A program made the translations under genes and the position numbers. This document shows positions 47,953 through 57,633 of a DNA stretch of 64,000 bases, in pieces; positions within the stretch are counted from its first letter, which is position 1, and each line of letters starts with the position of its first letter. Source of the DNA: Paenibacillus thiaminolyticus (GTDB lineage Bacteria > Bacillota > Bacilli > Paenibacillales > Paenibacillaceae); the NCBI RefSeq assembly GCF_007066085.1, contig NZ_CP041405.1, positions 3,321,001 to 3,385,000 on the forward strand, read 5' to 3'. Under the pieces are notes generated by a model that saw only the letters and a list, made by a program, of their open reading frames with translations, was not told where the DNA came from and ran no database searches.

Positions 47953-50670
47953 TTAATTCTTCATGCCGAGCGTGAAGATTTCCGCTGCGCCGAGCTCAAC
48001 GCTGACGCTGCGCTTGTCGCCGGAGGCGAGGTCTTCGCCCTTCACTTCCATGATGCTGCTGCGGTAGAAGCCGCTGCCTGCCTGCGGAAGAGAGACATTC
48101 AGCGTGTTCGCTTCATGCGCGAAGTTGACCCAGCGGCCAACCATGTCGCCGGTCTGCTCCGCCATCTTAATCGAGGAGAACGCGATGCCTTCGCCGTCCC
48201 ATGCCAGGAACGCATGGTTCGCTGGCAGCTTGCCGGCATGCACCTCAGCCTGGCGGACAATCCACGGCACCTGGAACGCGTGCGCTTCCTTGTATGCGCC
48301 GGAGGCCACGACATCACCCGCATGCGGAATAATCGCATATTCTGCGGTGTACGTGCCCAGGCATTGCGCTTCCGGCGTAGGGAAGACGCCCCAGTCGCCG
48401 AGCTCGCCGGAGGAGCGGAGCAAGGTGACCGCCATCGTGTTGCGGCCGTCGCGCAGCACTTCATATTCGTACAGCCCTCGGTTGGCAATGGTCAAGCCGA
48501 GTTGGCCGTCGCTTACGCTGGCGAACGTATGCTGATGCTGATCGTTGCTCGGATTCTCCCATTCCGGAGCCGGCTGTGTATTGCGGCGGGCCACCTCGAA
48601 GATGGATTCCGCCTGGTGCGTCTCCGTCTGCAAGGCCGTCGGGAACAGCGCGCGCAACCGGTGATCCTTCGCTTCGTTATGAATGGTCACCTGCACTTCG
48701 ACGCGCTTCGCACCGCGATCGAGCGTGTAGCGGGTCACAAGCCGGAACGGCACCATTGCTGTGGAACGCTGTGCCGTACGTCTTGGGAAGTCTACCAGCT
48801 CATTCATCTCTTCCTGCAGCTTCTCGTCGGCGGAAGCCGGAATCTCCCATTGGTGAGCCGCTTCGATGACGGCGCGGTACGGCGCGTCTTCGACGACGCG
48901 GATATCGGCCGCCAGACCTGCCGTCGTGAGCGGCACCTCGCCGTTCGGCTTGCGGAACATGTACTCGTTCCCGATGTCTCCGCTATCTTCGTACACATTC
49001 AGCCCGCTGAACGTATGTCCCGTCGCTTTGTCAGTCAGCGTCAATGAACCGTCCGCCTCGACGACCGCCTTCAGATGTTCGTTCTCGAGCGTATTCAGCC
49101 CGTTCGACAAGCTGGCCGCTTGCGGAGCTTCTCCGCCCGCCACCCAGGCGAAGGTCTGATACGCGAAGGCCGGCATGCCGCTTGCCTGCAGGCGAACCTT
49201 CACGCAGCGCGCCACATAAGGCTGGCGGAACTTGTCCTTCGGCAGGTCGTAGCCGAACTGAACGCCGGCGTCTTCCCATTCGCAGACGACCGCATTGCCA
49301 TTCGCATCGATAACCGTGCCCGGCACAATCGGCTCCTGCTTCAGCTCCCGCGCCAGCTTCGTCGGATGCCCTTCGCGGAAGTAGCGGCGCTTCAGCTCCA
49401 GCGTCACTTCGACGACGCCGCTGCGCTCATAGCCGGCCGTGTTGAATACGACGAACGGCACGCCTTCCTTGGCCCCATAGGCCGAGGTATCGATCTGCTT
49501 CACGAGGCTGTCAACGGTCTCGTTAATAATCATCTCGGTCATATGCTTCGATTTCTCGAAGCGCGTCACCATCTCGCGGTGGACTTCATCGACGCTGCAC
49601 CCGCAGATGCTGTCATGCGGATGGTTCTGCATCAATGTCTTCCAGGCATAGACGAACAGGTGATGCGGATATGGCTTGCCCGCCTGGTCAGCGAATGCCG
49701 CCAGCGGCTCTGCCACCTTCTCCAGGAGCGTCTGGTTCTCCGCGTTCATCTGCTTGAGGTAGACGCGGGAAGACGCGGTATTGACCAGCGTATACCATCC
49801 GTCGGTGCGCTGGCTGCGCAGTTCGCCTTTGACCGTCTGCAGATTCTCAGGCAATTCCTGTCTCAGCACATCCACATAGTAATTGAAGTTGGAGTGTACG
49901 AAGTCCACATCCGGGAACAGCTTCTTCGCCACTTCAATCGCTTTGGACAGATCCGTCTGAATCGGCTGATGGTCGCAGCCGTTCATGAACAACAGATGCG
50001 GGGTGGAAGCGAATTTCTCCGCATTGTCGATATTCTTCTCCCAATAAGCAATCGCTTGCTGCTCGTCGACCGGCACTTCCATGCCGTTGCAGTACCAGTT
50101 CGCGAACAGAATGCCGATGACGCGCGAGCCGTCCGGCGATTCCCAGATCATTTCCGAGAACGGGGACTCGTATGCGGCATCTTCGGATACCTGATTGTTG
50201 AAGCCGGTCGGCTTCACGCCGCGTCCGAACACGGCGACATCGATATTGGCCTGCTGGAGCATCTGCGGTGCCTGGCCCATATTGCCGAACGAATCGGGGA
50301 AATACCCGATCTTGGAGATGGTGCCGCCGTAATGATTGGCATCGCGATGTCCGATCTGCAGGTTGCGCACGTTCGCCTCGCTGCTCGTCAGGAACTCATC
50401 CTGCAGAATGTACCAAGGACCGATATGAATGCGGCCTTCGCGGATATATTTCTCCAGCTTGTCCTTCATTTCCGGACGGACCTGGAGGTAATCTTCCAGC
50501 ATAATCGTCTGGCCGTCGAGATGGAAGCTCTTGAAGCCCGGATCGTTATCGAGCGTATCCAGCAGCGTGTCCATCAATTCGATCAGCAGCGCATGGTGAT
50601 ACTCGTAAGGCATATACCACTCGCGATCCCAGTGCGTATGAGAGATGATGTGGGCCGTTTTTTTCGTCAT
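47953..50670 (-). CDS. GH38 alpha-mannosidase
   Basis: 905-residue cytoplasmic glycoside hydrolase that cleaves alpha-mannosides with retention. The N-terminal catalytic domain starts AHIISHTHWDREWYMPYEYH, whose His and Asp bind the active-site metal. The nucleophile aspartate lies in GYFPDSFGNMGQAPQML. A GH38 middle domain and a long C-terminal beta domain follow. No signal peptide, so substrate must be imported. It is 26 bases after the GH125 gene in the same operon. GAGAGGGACAGAAC precedes the ATG. Confidence 0.96.
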   Translation of the reverse strand: MTKKTAHIISHTHWDREWYMPYEYHHALLIELMDTLLDTLDNDPGFKSFHLDGQTIMLEDYLQVRPEMKDKLEKYIREGRIHIGPWYILQDEFLTSSEANVRNLQIGHRDANHYGGTISKIGYFPDSFGNMGQAPQMLQQANIDVAVFGRGVKPTGFNNQVSEDAAYESPFSEMIWESPDGSRVIGILFANWYCNGMEVPVDEQQAIAYWEKNIDNAEKFASTPHLLFMNGCDHQPIQTDLSKAIEVAKKLFPDVDFVHSNFNYYVDVLRQELPENLQTVKGELRSQRTDGWYTLVNTASSRVYLKQMNAENQTLLEKVAEPLAAFADQAGKPYPHHLFVYAWKTLMQNHPHDSICGCSVDEVHREMVTRFEKSKHMTEMIINETVDSLVKQIDTSAYGAKEGVPFVVFNTAGYERSGVVEVTLELKRRYFREGHPTKLARELKQEPIVPGTVIDANGNAVVCEWEDAGVQFGYDLPKDKFRQPYVARCVKVRLQASGMPAFAYQTFAWVAGGEAPQAASLSNGLNTLENEHLKAVVEADGSLTLTDKATGHTFSGLNVYEDSGDIGNEYMFRKPNGEVPLTTAGLAADIRVVEDAPYRAVIEAAHQWEIPASADEKLQEEMNELVDFPRRTAQRSTAMVPFRLVTRYTLDRGAKRVEVQVTIHNEAKDHRLRALFPTALQTETHQAESIFEVARRNTQPAPEWENPSNDQHQHTFASVSDGQLGLTIANRGLYEYEVLRDGRNTMAVTLLRSSGELGDWGVFPTPEAQCLGTYTAEYAIIPHAGDVVASGAYKEAHAFQVPWIVRQAEVHAGKLPANHAFLAWDGEGIAFSSIKMAEQTGDMVGRWVNFAHEANTLNVSLPQAGSGFYRSSIMEVKGEDLASGDKRSVSVELGAAEIFTLGMKN

Positions 50671-50695
50671 GTTCTGTCCCTCTCTTCTTGTCGGA

Positions 50696-51979
50696 TTAGG
50701 CTTTCAACCAATATTCACGGTAGATTAGTTCAGAGAACAAGCTGTTCGACCAGGCGAACCATTCACGAGTGAATTGGGCCGGATCGTCCACATGGAAGCC
50801 TTCATGCATATAACCGGTTCCGGCATCCGTCGCCGTCAGCAGTTGAATCAAGCTGTCGATCTCTTCCTGCGAGCCGGCGGTCAATCCCTGCATCGACAAG
50901 GCGATATGCCAGATGTATTGGTCAGGGGTATGCGGGCTGCCGATGCCCTGAGCGGCCTTGCCGGAATAATAGTAAGGATTGTCCTCGCTCAGAATGAAGC
51001 GGCGCGTATTCTGGTAGATCGGATCGTCCTCCGTCGTATAACCGAGATAAGGAATGGCCAGCAAGCTAGGCACGTTCGCATCATCCATCAGATTATAGTT
51101 GCCGAAGCCGTCGGTTTCATAGGCATAGATTTTTCCGTATTTCGGGTGATGAAAGATGCCGTAATTGCGAATGCCGTCTTCGATCTCTTCACACAGCGCG
51201 CGGGCCTTGGCCGCGAATGGCGCATCCTCGTAGACAACCGTCGCGATCTCCTCCAAATAACGAAGCACGACAACGGCGAACATATTCGAAGGAATCAGGT
51301 AACCGAAGGTGCACGCATCGTCGCTTGGCCGGAAGCCGGACCACGTCATGCCCGTGTAGTTGACCGGCATGCCTTGCCCGTTGTTCTTGAGCGTGTCCGT
51401 CTTACGGCAGTCCATGCGCGAGAAGCGGTAAGGCGATTGCTCGAAATGACGCTGCTCTGTCGTCCACAGGTTCATGATGATATGCGCTACCGTCTTGTAC
51501 TCGCCATCGAAGAGCGACGTATCGCCCGTCTCCTTCCAGTACAAATAGCTCAATTGGATGGGGTAGCACAGTGAATCGATCTCATATTTCCGTTCCCAGA
51601 CCCAGCCGTTCAATTCCGTCTGATCCCGGTGATGAATCTGATCGAGCGGAATTTCTTTTTCATTGAATGCATTGGCGTACGGGTCGATTTGAATATATTT
51701 CATCTGCTTGCGCACCAGCCCGGCAATGATGCGGCGAATATCCGCATCCTCCTTGGCAAGCGGCATATATTGGCGCACTTGGGCGCTGGAGTCGCGCAAC
51801 CACATGGCGGGAATATCTCCGGTGAAGACATAGGACGTGCCGTCTTCATGCAATTTGGTTGTCGTCTGCAGCGTATTCGGGAAACAGTTCAAGAACAGCT
51901 GCTGCAATTTCGGGTTGTCCGCTAATCGGGTCTTGGCTTCTTCCATCACGCGAAGCACGGCTTGCGGTAGGCGTTCCAT
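50696..51979 (-). CDS. GH125 exo-alpha-1,6-mannosidase
   Basis: 427-residue inverting glycoside hydrolase with an (alpha/alpha)6 fold. Typical stretch: VFTGDIPAMWLRDSSAQVRQ (substrate-binding), then NPYYYSGKAAQGIGSPH and DQYIWHIALSMQG near the catalytic residues. Cytoplasmic, no signal peptide. Start at 51979 is set by AAGGAG 9 bases upstream. With GH38 it can dismantle imported alpha-mannose oligosaccharides such as those from N-glycans or yeast mannan. Confidence 0.95.
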   Translation of the reverse strand: MERLPQAVLRVMEEAKTRLADNPKLQQLFLNCFPNTLQTTTKLHEDGTSYVFTGDIPAMWLRDSSAQVRQYMPLAKEDADIRRIIAGLVRKQMKYIQIDPYANAFNEKEIPLDQIHHRDQTELNGWVWERKYEIDSLCYPIQLSYLYWKETGDTSLFDGEYKTVAHIIMNLWTTEQRHFEQSPYRFSRMDCRKTDTLKNNGQGMPVNYTGMTWSGFRPSDDACTFGYLIPSNMFAVVVLRYLEEIATVVYEDAPFAAKARALCEEIEDGIRNYGIFHHPKYGKIYAYETDGFGNYNLMDDANVPSLLAIPYLGYTTEDDPIYQNTRRFILSEDNPYYYSGKAAQGIGSPHTPDQYIWHIALSMQGLTAGSQEEIDSLIQLLTATDAGTGYMHEGFHVDDPAQFTREWFAWSNSLFSELIYREYWLKA

Positions 51980-52097
51980 GTCAGTTCTCTCCTTCTCCAT
52001 CCATCAAATATAAGTAATCGTGTAAGCCTTCAAAGCAGTCGGGTAAGCCGTCTTTTCCGGGTATTACATTATTTATTACATTAGATATGTCCATCAT

Positions 52098-52126
52098 ATT
52101 GTATATAAGGCTTGTGCAAAATTCAA
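52098..52126 (-). promoter_or_regulatory. Promoter of the GH125-GH38 operon, with leader direct repeat
   Basis: Minus strand TTGAAT (52121-52126), 17 bases, TACAAT (52098-52103). Just downstream of the predicted start the 10-mer TAATGTAATA occurs twice, 12 bases apart (52062-52071 and 52074-52083), a possible operator or regulator site. Confidence 0.65.
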
Positions 52127-52170
52127 CCAACAATCGTACCTATTCCGAAGTCTTAAGCGCGAATAGCAGA

Positions 52171-52202
52171 CAGTCAGGTGAAGCCTACGCTCCACCTGAC
52201 TG
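52171..52202 (-). terminator. Hairpin after the solute-binding protein gene
   Basis: 10-bp stem CAGTCAGGTG / CACCTGACTG, about 70 bases after the stop. No long T-run; partial terminator. Confidence 0.55.
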
Positions 52203-52272
52203 CACAGTTGCGGCGATTCATTGCTGGCGGCAGCAAGCTGCCTTCATCCAGCGAATGGAACGATGCCGTTAT

Positions 52273-53754
52273 TTATTTTCTGGATGCTTTCCACTCTTCC
52301 AGTTGTTTTTCCATTTCGGCTTGCACTTTGTCCAATCCAGCCGCTTTGAACTTCTCGACTGCCTTCGGCACGTATACTTTCGGATCTACCGAGCCGGTGA
52401 ACAGGGACGCATAGAACTCGTCTTTTACGTTCGTCAGCGCAGTCATTTCCGTTTTTACGCTGTCTGCATTGAAGTGGAAGCCAAGCAGCGGCGCATTTTT
52501 CGCATTGTCATTGAATTGAGCGAACTGCTCCCATTTATCTTTCGGGTCGGCAGGAAGCTTATCCAAGATGAAGAAGTTACCCAGTGTAAAGGTTGCCATG
52601 TCATACGCTTCCGTTTTTGCTGGCAAATACTCCACCGTTTCGTCATCAATGCGTTTGTAATGAACGTCTTCGATACCGTTGTTCACCAGGTTGCGCAGGT
52701 AACGATCCGAGTTCAGCAGGTTCAGGAATTGCATGGCTTTCTCCGGATGCGGGCTGTTCGCGGAGATCGCGTGCATGGAGCCCATTACGGACCAGTTATA
52801 GACGTATGGCTCGGTATAAGGAACCGATTCAACCGGATAGCCCAAAGATTGAGACCACAGGTTGTCGGCGAACGGCTGCGTATCCGGCATATCTACGAGC
52901 CATTTTCCGGTTTTCATTTCATCCCCGCCGGAAGCGGTCGCGGCATCCTTCTTCAAGTAGCCTTTTTTGTAATAGTCATGCATCGTCTCGAAGCTTTTCA
53001 TAATGTCCGGCTGTTCGAGAATGTTGACGATTTTGAGATCGTTCGTGTCTGTCAATGCGACGCCCAATGGCAGGTTCTCGTTCACCAGGTCGTAAGGAAC
53101 GGCAAATTTGAATTGCTTATCCGCCGACAATGGGTACAGTCCTGACTCGCCCTCTTTGACCTTCGCAAGCAGCGGCTCCAGATCTTCCAATGTCTTCACG
53201 CTGTTGATGTCCAGATCGTATTTGTCAACCAGCCCTTTGTTGAAGCGGAATACCTTTTGCGCTGGCAATTCTTTGTTAACTGGAATCGCATACGTTTTCC
53301 CGTCGATCTTAGCGCCTTCGAGGAACGAAGGGTGAACCAGCTTTTTAATGTCTTGACCATACTGATCCATCAAGTCATCAAGCTCGTAGAATGCGCCTTT
53401 CTTCGCATTGGCAACGTATTCAAAAGCCCACGAAGAAGTAAATGCGATATCAAACGGTTCGCCGGAAGCGGCGATAACGCCCATCTTTTGGTTGTAATCG
53501 CCCCAGTCGAACATCTTCATTTTGACGGTAACACCGATTTTTTCCTTGGTGTACTCGCTAACCTTTTCCATGACCTTGTCCAAATCTTTTTGCGGCGGTC
53601 CGATGGAATACCAGACCAGCTCAACCGGCTTCTCGCTCGTGCCTGCTTCTGCTCCGCCCGCTTCCTCCTTCTTGCTGCCGCAGCCAGCCAGCGCCAGCGA
53701 AGCGACCAGGACAAGACAGAAGGTCATGAGCAACAATTTTTTTGCCTTAGCCAT
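52273..53754 (-). CDS. Sugar ABC transporter solute-binding lipoprotein
   Basis: 493 residues. Lipoprotein signal with lipobox LALAGC (lipidated Cys25), then GSKKEEAGGAEAG linker and a family-1-type solute-binding fold (start VELVWYSIGPPQKDLDKVMEK). The C-terminal part resembles the LipO/LplA group found in Paenibacillus. It sits downstream of two permease genes and upstream of two mannosidase genes, so the ligand is probably an alpha-mannose oligosaccharide. No ATPase in the operon; a shared MsmX-type ATPase elsewhere is expected. Confidence 0.93.
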   Translation of the reverse strand: MAKAKKLLLMTFCLVLVASLALAGCGSKKEEAGGAEAGTSEKPVELVWYSIGPPQKDLDKVMEKVSEYTKEKIGVTVKMKMFDWGDYNQKMGVIAASGEPFDIAFTSSWAFEYVANAKKGAFYELDDLMDQYGQDIKKLVHPSFLEGAKIDGKTYAIPVNKELPAQKVFRFNKGLVDKYDLDINSVKTLEDLEPLLAKVKEGESGLYPLSADKQFKFAVPYDLVNENLPLGVALTDTNDLKIVNILEQPDIMKSFETMHDYYKKGYLKKDAATASGGDEMKTGKWLVDMPDTQPFADNLWSQSLGYPVESVPYTEPYVYNWSVMGSMHAISANSPHPEKAMQFLNLLNSDRYLRNLVNNGIEDVHYKRIDDETVEYLPAKTEAYDMATFTLGNFFILDKLPADPKDKWEQFAQFNDNAKNAPLLGFHFNADSVKTEMTALTNVKDEFYASLFTGSVDPKVYVPKAVEKFKAAGLDKVQAEMEKQLEEWKASRK

Positions 53755-53856
53755 GTTTTTCCTCCCCTTTTTGTGACCAAGTTGTTGTGTATATTATTTC
53801 CGGAGCGGCGGCCTGCTTATATACCGCCGCCCGGGAATAATCGAAGGTTGACTTGC

Positions 53857-54771
53857 TTATTCTTTGACAGCACCAATCGTCAAGCCTTGAACGAAGTAGC
53901 GCTGGAAGAACGGATACGCACATGCGATCGGCAGCGTGGCCAGGACGACGAGCGCCATCCGTGTCGATTCTTGCGGCAGCGTCCGCATCAATTCAAGCGT
54001 CTGACCCGATGCATTGAGCTGCGCATTGTTGAGCAAGAATTGCATACTGTTCTCGATCCGCATCAACATCGATTGCAGCGGAACGAGTGCAGGGTTGTCG
54101 ATGTACAGCAAGGCGTTGAACCAGTCATTCCAGAAACCAAGCGTGGCGAACAATCCAATCGTGGCAATCCCCGGCAAGGAGATGGGCAGCACAATCGTAA
54201 TGAATGCCCGCAATTCCCCGGCTCCGTCAATCTTGGCCGATTCGATGATCGCATCCGGTACCGTAGTATTATAGAACGTTCTCATGATAAGGACATAGAA
54301 CGCATTCATGATAAGCGGCAATATGAGCGCCCAGATCGTGTCCTTCAAATGCAACACTTGCGTTAGAACCATATATGTCGGTACTAATCCGCCATTGAAC
54401 AGCATCGTAAAGAAGGCGATAAAGGAGAAAAATCCCCGATATTGGAAGTTCTTGCGCGAAATCGCGTAAGCGTATAGACAAATTACCGCCAAGCTGATAA
54501 GCGTCCCCACAACCGTAATCAGGATGGTGACTCCATAGGAGCGAAGAAGCTGATCGCCGGCCTTGAAAATGTATTCATAAGCGGAAAAGCTCCATTTCTC
54601 CGGGAATATGGAATACCCGTTCTGTGCGAGCGCCTCCTCATTCGTCAATGAAATCACAATGACGAACAAGAACGGGTAGACGCACAGGAAAGCAAACACA
54701 CCGGCAATCAGGTTGAAAATCAGGTTGGTGCCTCTCGATAAATTGTGGAAATCTCGTGTTTTTTTTCTCAA
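53857..54771 (-). CDS. Carbohydrate ABC transporter permease (MalG/LplC type)
   Basis: 304 residues, six membrane helices, with the cytoplasmic EAA loop (AIIESAKIDGAGELRAFITI) that docks the ATPase. The protein ends RYFVQGLTIGAVKE, typical of this subfamily. No ATG fits: TTG at 54771 follows AAGGGGGGG by 6 bases and yields MRKKTRDFHN. Thirteen bases after the other permease gene. Confidence 0.92.
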   Translation of the reverse strand: MRKKTRDFHNLSRGTNLIFNLIAGVFAFLCVYPFLFVIVISLTNEEALAQNGYSIFPEKWSFSAYEYIFKAGDQLLRSYGVTILITVVGTLISLAVICLYAYAISRKNFQYRGFFSFIAFFTMLFNGGLVPTYMVLTQVLHLKDTIWALILPLIMNAFYVLIMRTFYNTTVPDAIIESAKIDGAGELRAFITIVLPISLPGIATIGLFATLGFWNDWFNALLYIDNPALVPLQSMLMRIENSMQFLLNNAQLNASGQTLELMRTLPQESTRMALVVLATLPIACAYPFFQRYFVQGLTIGAVKE

Positions 54772-54784
54772 TGTCGTCCCCCCC

Positions 54785-55723
54785 TTAGAACAGCGCGTTG
54801 TCCTTGTCCACTTTACGCACAATCCAGTTCGATGTCATAACGAGAATGAATCCGACCAGCGACTGATACAGGCCTGCGGCCGTACTCATCGAGATTTCTC
54901 CTGTTGCCTTCAGTCCCCGGTATACATACGTATCGATAACGTTCGTTACGCTGTATAACGGACCGGAGTCCCGTGGAATCTGATAGAACAACCCGAAATC
55001 CGCGTAAAAGATTCTGCCGATGGCCAGCAATGTCAGAATGGTCATCAAAGGCGTAATCGCAGGTATCGTAATATGGCGAATCTGCTGCCACTTGTTGGCC
55101 CCGTCAATCATTGCAGCCTCATAATAAGTCTTGTCAATCCCGACAATGGCGGCCAAATAGACGACGCTGGAATATCCGATTCCTTTCCATAGATTGAGGA
55201 ATACGAGAATATAAGGCCAATACGTGGTATCGGAATACCAGGAGACCGGATCTTTTCCTAACCAAGTCAGGAATTGGTTCAGCACCCCTTTGTCGACGCT
55301 CAGGAAGCTGAACGTGAAATAACCGACGATGACCCACGACAAGAAGTGAGGAAGGAACATCCCGGTCTGATATATCTTCGCCAGCCGCTTGTTCACAATC
55401 TCGCTCAAAATGATAGCCATCGCCACGGCCCCGACCAGACCCAGCACGATAAACACCATGTTGTACAAAATTGTGTTGCGCGTAATGACATATGCGTCAT
55501 TGGTACCGAAAAGATATTCGAAATTTTTAAAACCTACCCATTCACTTTGCTGCAAGCTGGCAAGGAAGCCGTCTCTGCTAAAACGATAATCCTTGAAAGC
55601 GATAACAGTCCCGAACATCGGCAGGTAGGAGAAGAACAAAAACCACAAGGCTCCCGGAAGAACCATGATGAGAAAAATCCAGTTGCGGTTTAAGCTCCGA
55701 AAAACGTTCTTGATGGATTGCAT
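54785..55723 (-). CDS. Carbohydrate ABC transporter permease (LplB type)
   Basis: 312 residues, six membrane helices; EAA loop TYYEAAMIDGANKWQQIRHI. The N-terminal segment NRNWIFLIMVLPGALWFLFF is typical of LplB. The ATG at 55723 has GGGGG 9 bases in front; another ATG three codons earlier overlaps it. First gene of the importer operon, which faces the same way as the response-regulator gene upstream. Confidence 0.92.
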   Translation of the reverse strand: MQSIKNVFRSLNRNWIFLIMVLPGALWFLFFSYLPMFGTVIAFKDYRFSRDGFLASLQQSEWVGFKNFEYLFGTNDAYVITRNTILYNMVFIVLGLVGAVAMAIILSEIVNKRLAKIYQTGMFLPHFLSWVIVGYFTFSFLSVDKGVLNQFLTWLGKDPVSWYSDTTYWPYILVFLNLWKGIGYSSVVYLAAIVGIDKTYYEAAMIDGANKWQQIRHITIPAITPLMTILTLLAIGRIFYADFGLFYQIPRDSGPLYSVTNVIDTYVYRGLKATGEISMSTAAGLYQSLVGFILVMTSNWIVRKVDKDNALF

Positions 55724-55884
55724 CAGATTCATCCCCCGTTGCTATGTTGTAACTATAGCGTAACCCAATTGATGCGCTTCCAATAGTCAACAAACTTTAG
55801 ATTTGGTGTACAAAATAAAGGAAGGGCTTTCACAGTTGCCACATTTTCATGTGACACCGTGGAACCCCTTCCCAGTAATGTATT

Positions 55885-57456
55885 TCATACGATTTCATTT
55901 CGGTTTGCATGGAATTCTCTGTATTCTTTGGGGGAGACGCCGACATACTTCCGGAACTGCTTATAGAAATAACTTTTATCCCAGTAACCTACATTAGAAG
56001 CAATATCGGTCATGCGCTGATTCGTATTGACGAGCATTTCCTTCGCCATTTTGATGCGGGTCTTGTTCAAATAATCGGAGAAGGTGGACTGAACCTCCTT
56101 CTGGAACAATTGTCCTAAATAAACCGGGTTAATATTATACACCTGGCTCAATGTCTTCAGCGACAGTTCCTCCGCATACCGGCCTTGAATATCATGCAGC
56201 ACCTGCTTGATGACCGGGCTCATATGCTCCGGCTCCGCGAGCTGCCCCATGATTCTATAGCCGACTTGAAGCACATGATCCTTCAGCACTTCCAGCGTCT
56301 GAATATGGTAGACCTCGTCGAACCAGTCCCGCTCCTCCTCCAACAAATAGTGGGCAGTATCCTTGACCGACTGCTTCCAGGCGATAAGCAATTCGACGGC
56401 GAAGTTGCGAATATCCCGCGGCGTAACGCCTATCGTCGCCGAGAGCTGTTCGAAATCGGCCTCCAGCTGCTTCCGCAGCTGTTCCTTGTCCCGGTCGTAC
56501 AGCAGCTTCACGTAAGGCTCGGTCTCCGGCTGCACGTCTGCCGGGCGGGACGAGCGATAGTCGGCGATCTCATCGGCGTCGACCCATTCGTCATCTGCAC
56601 GGACAAGATGGTAGGGCTGGACCCGCTTCGCGTGCAAGTAGCTTGCCGAAGCATGGGCATATCCTTCCTGGACACTCCCCAGCGTAATCTGCAGGGAGGT
56701 GCTCAGCATTCCCTCTACCTCCCGCTTCCACTCTCGCAGCCGGCCCATCAGCTCTTCCTTGTCCCCGCTCCGGTACAGACCGAAAATGATCGCGGTCTCT
56801 CCATCCCATTCCGGGACGCAAAATCCGCCGTTCGCCTGCTTCAACAGGCGTCTTGCGTGACTAACGACCTCTTCCTGCTTATCATAATCTGCCTCATGAT
56901 CCATTTGCGGCTCGGGGCGAACCAGGACAACCATATAATAAGGATGGATAAAATGGATATCAAGCAGATCTGCCCGTTGCTGCAATTCTTCCAGATGGAT
57001 GAGATCACGCAGCCAACGGTACAGCACATTGTCACGCAAAATATCCCGATTGTGCTGCTCCGCCATCCGATGAACCCGGGACTGGTCGATCTTCTGCACG
57101 GTCGTCTCCAGCGTGGAGCGGAACTCTTCAATATTGATCGGCTTCAGCAAGTAGTTCTCGACACCCAGCTTGATGCCTTCCTTCACATACATGAACTCGT
57201 TATAGCCGCTCAATATAATGAACCGGGTCTGAGGATGAGCCTCCTTTACTTTCTCAATCAGCTGGAGGCCGGTCATGCGCGGCATCATAATGTCGGTAAT
57301 AATCAAATCAACCGGCTGCTGCTGCAGCTTCTCCCACGCATCCTCCCCATTCTCTGCCGTTCCCGCCACGCTTAGCCCGTAATCGTTCCATTCCAGAATC
57401 GTCTGCAAGCCTTCTATAATAAATGGTTCGTCATCTACTAAAAATACTCTGTACAT
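55885..57456 (-). CDS. YesN-type response regulator with AraC-type DNA-binding domain
   Basis: 523 residues. Receiver domain at the N-terminus with phospho-acceptor Asp55 (LIITDIMMPRMTG) and Lys in LLKPINIEE. The middle region is helical. The last ~100 residues form two helix-turn-helix units (TLSQVYNINPVYLGQLFQKE and DIASNVGYWDKSYFYKQFRK). Such regulators with a YesM kinase control nearby sugar operons. Directly upstream is a relic of a kinase gene rather than an intact one. Confidence 0.94.
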   Translation of the reverse strand: MYRVFLVDDEPFIIEGLQTILEWNDYGLSVAGTAENGEDAWEKLQQQPVDLIITDIMMPRMTGLQLIEKVKEAHPQTRFIILSGYNEFMYVKEGIKLGVENYLLKPINIEEFRSTLETTVQKIDQSRVHRMAEQHNRDILRDNVLYRWLRDLIHLEELQQRADLLDIHFIHPYYMVVLVRPEPQMDHEADYDKQEEVVSHARRLLKQANGGFCVPEWDGETAIIFGLYRSGDKEELMGRLREWKREVEGMLSTSLQITLGSVQEGYAHASASYLHAKRVQPYHLVRADDEWVDADEIADYRSSRPADVQPETEPYVKLLYDRDKEQLRKQLEADFEQLSATIGVTPRDIRNFAVELLIAWKQSVKDTAHYLLEEERDWFDEVYHIQTLEVLKDHVLQVGYRIMGQLAEPEHMSPVIKQVLHDIQGRYAEELSLKTLSQVYNINPVYLGQLFQKEVQSTFSDYLNKTRIKMAKEMLVNTNQRMTDIASNVGYWDKSYFYKQFRKYVGVSPKEYREFHANRNEIV

Positions 57457-57484
57457 CGTATCCTCCCTTAAGCACTTCCCAGCG

Positions 57485-57567
57485 TCAATTCAAAGGCACA
57501 CGAATGGTGACCGTGTTGCCGGCACCGAGAACGCTTTCCAACGTTCGGGTCAGTTCCAGATAACGGG
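57485..57567 (-). pseudogene. Remnant of a YesM-type histidine kinase gene
   Basis: Minus-strand translation reads PRYLELTR joined in frame to TLESVLGAGNTVTIRVPLN and a stop. The intact kinase at 59352-61256 has RRYLELTR at about residues 496-503 and TLESILGAGTTVTIRVPLN at its end. The relic therefore preserves two separate pieces of a kinase gene with more than 100 codons removed between them. Its stop is 28 bases before the response-regulator ATG, the position a cognate kinase would occupy. Confidence 0.85.
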
Positions 57568-57601
57568 GGCAAGATGGCCTGCGCTATCTCATGCCCCCGG
57601 A

Positions 57602-57633
57602 TGTAATCGGTTTACGCATCTATTATCATACCA
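57602..57633 (-). promoter_or_regulatory. Duplicated promoter/operator in front of the kinase relic
   Basis: Minus strand has an extended -10 TGGTATGAT (57625-57633), then the operator-like CGTAAACCGATTACA (57602-57616). The same arrangement is in front of the intact kinase (61306-61336); the surrounding ~65 bases are also similar. The operator has the centre CG and GTAA/TTAC arms of LacI/CcpA-family sites. It probably now drives the response regulator directly. Confidence 0.65.
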
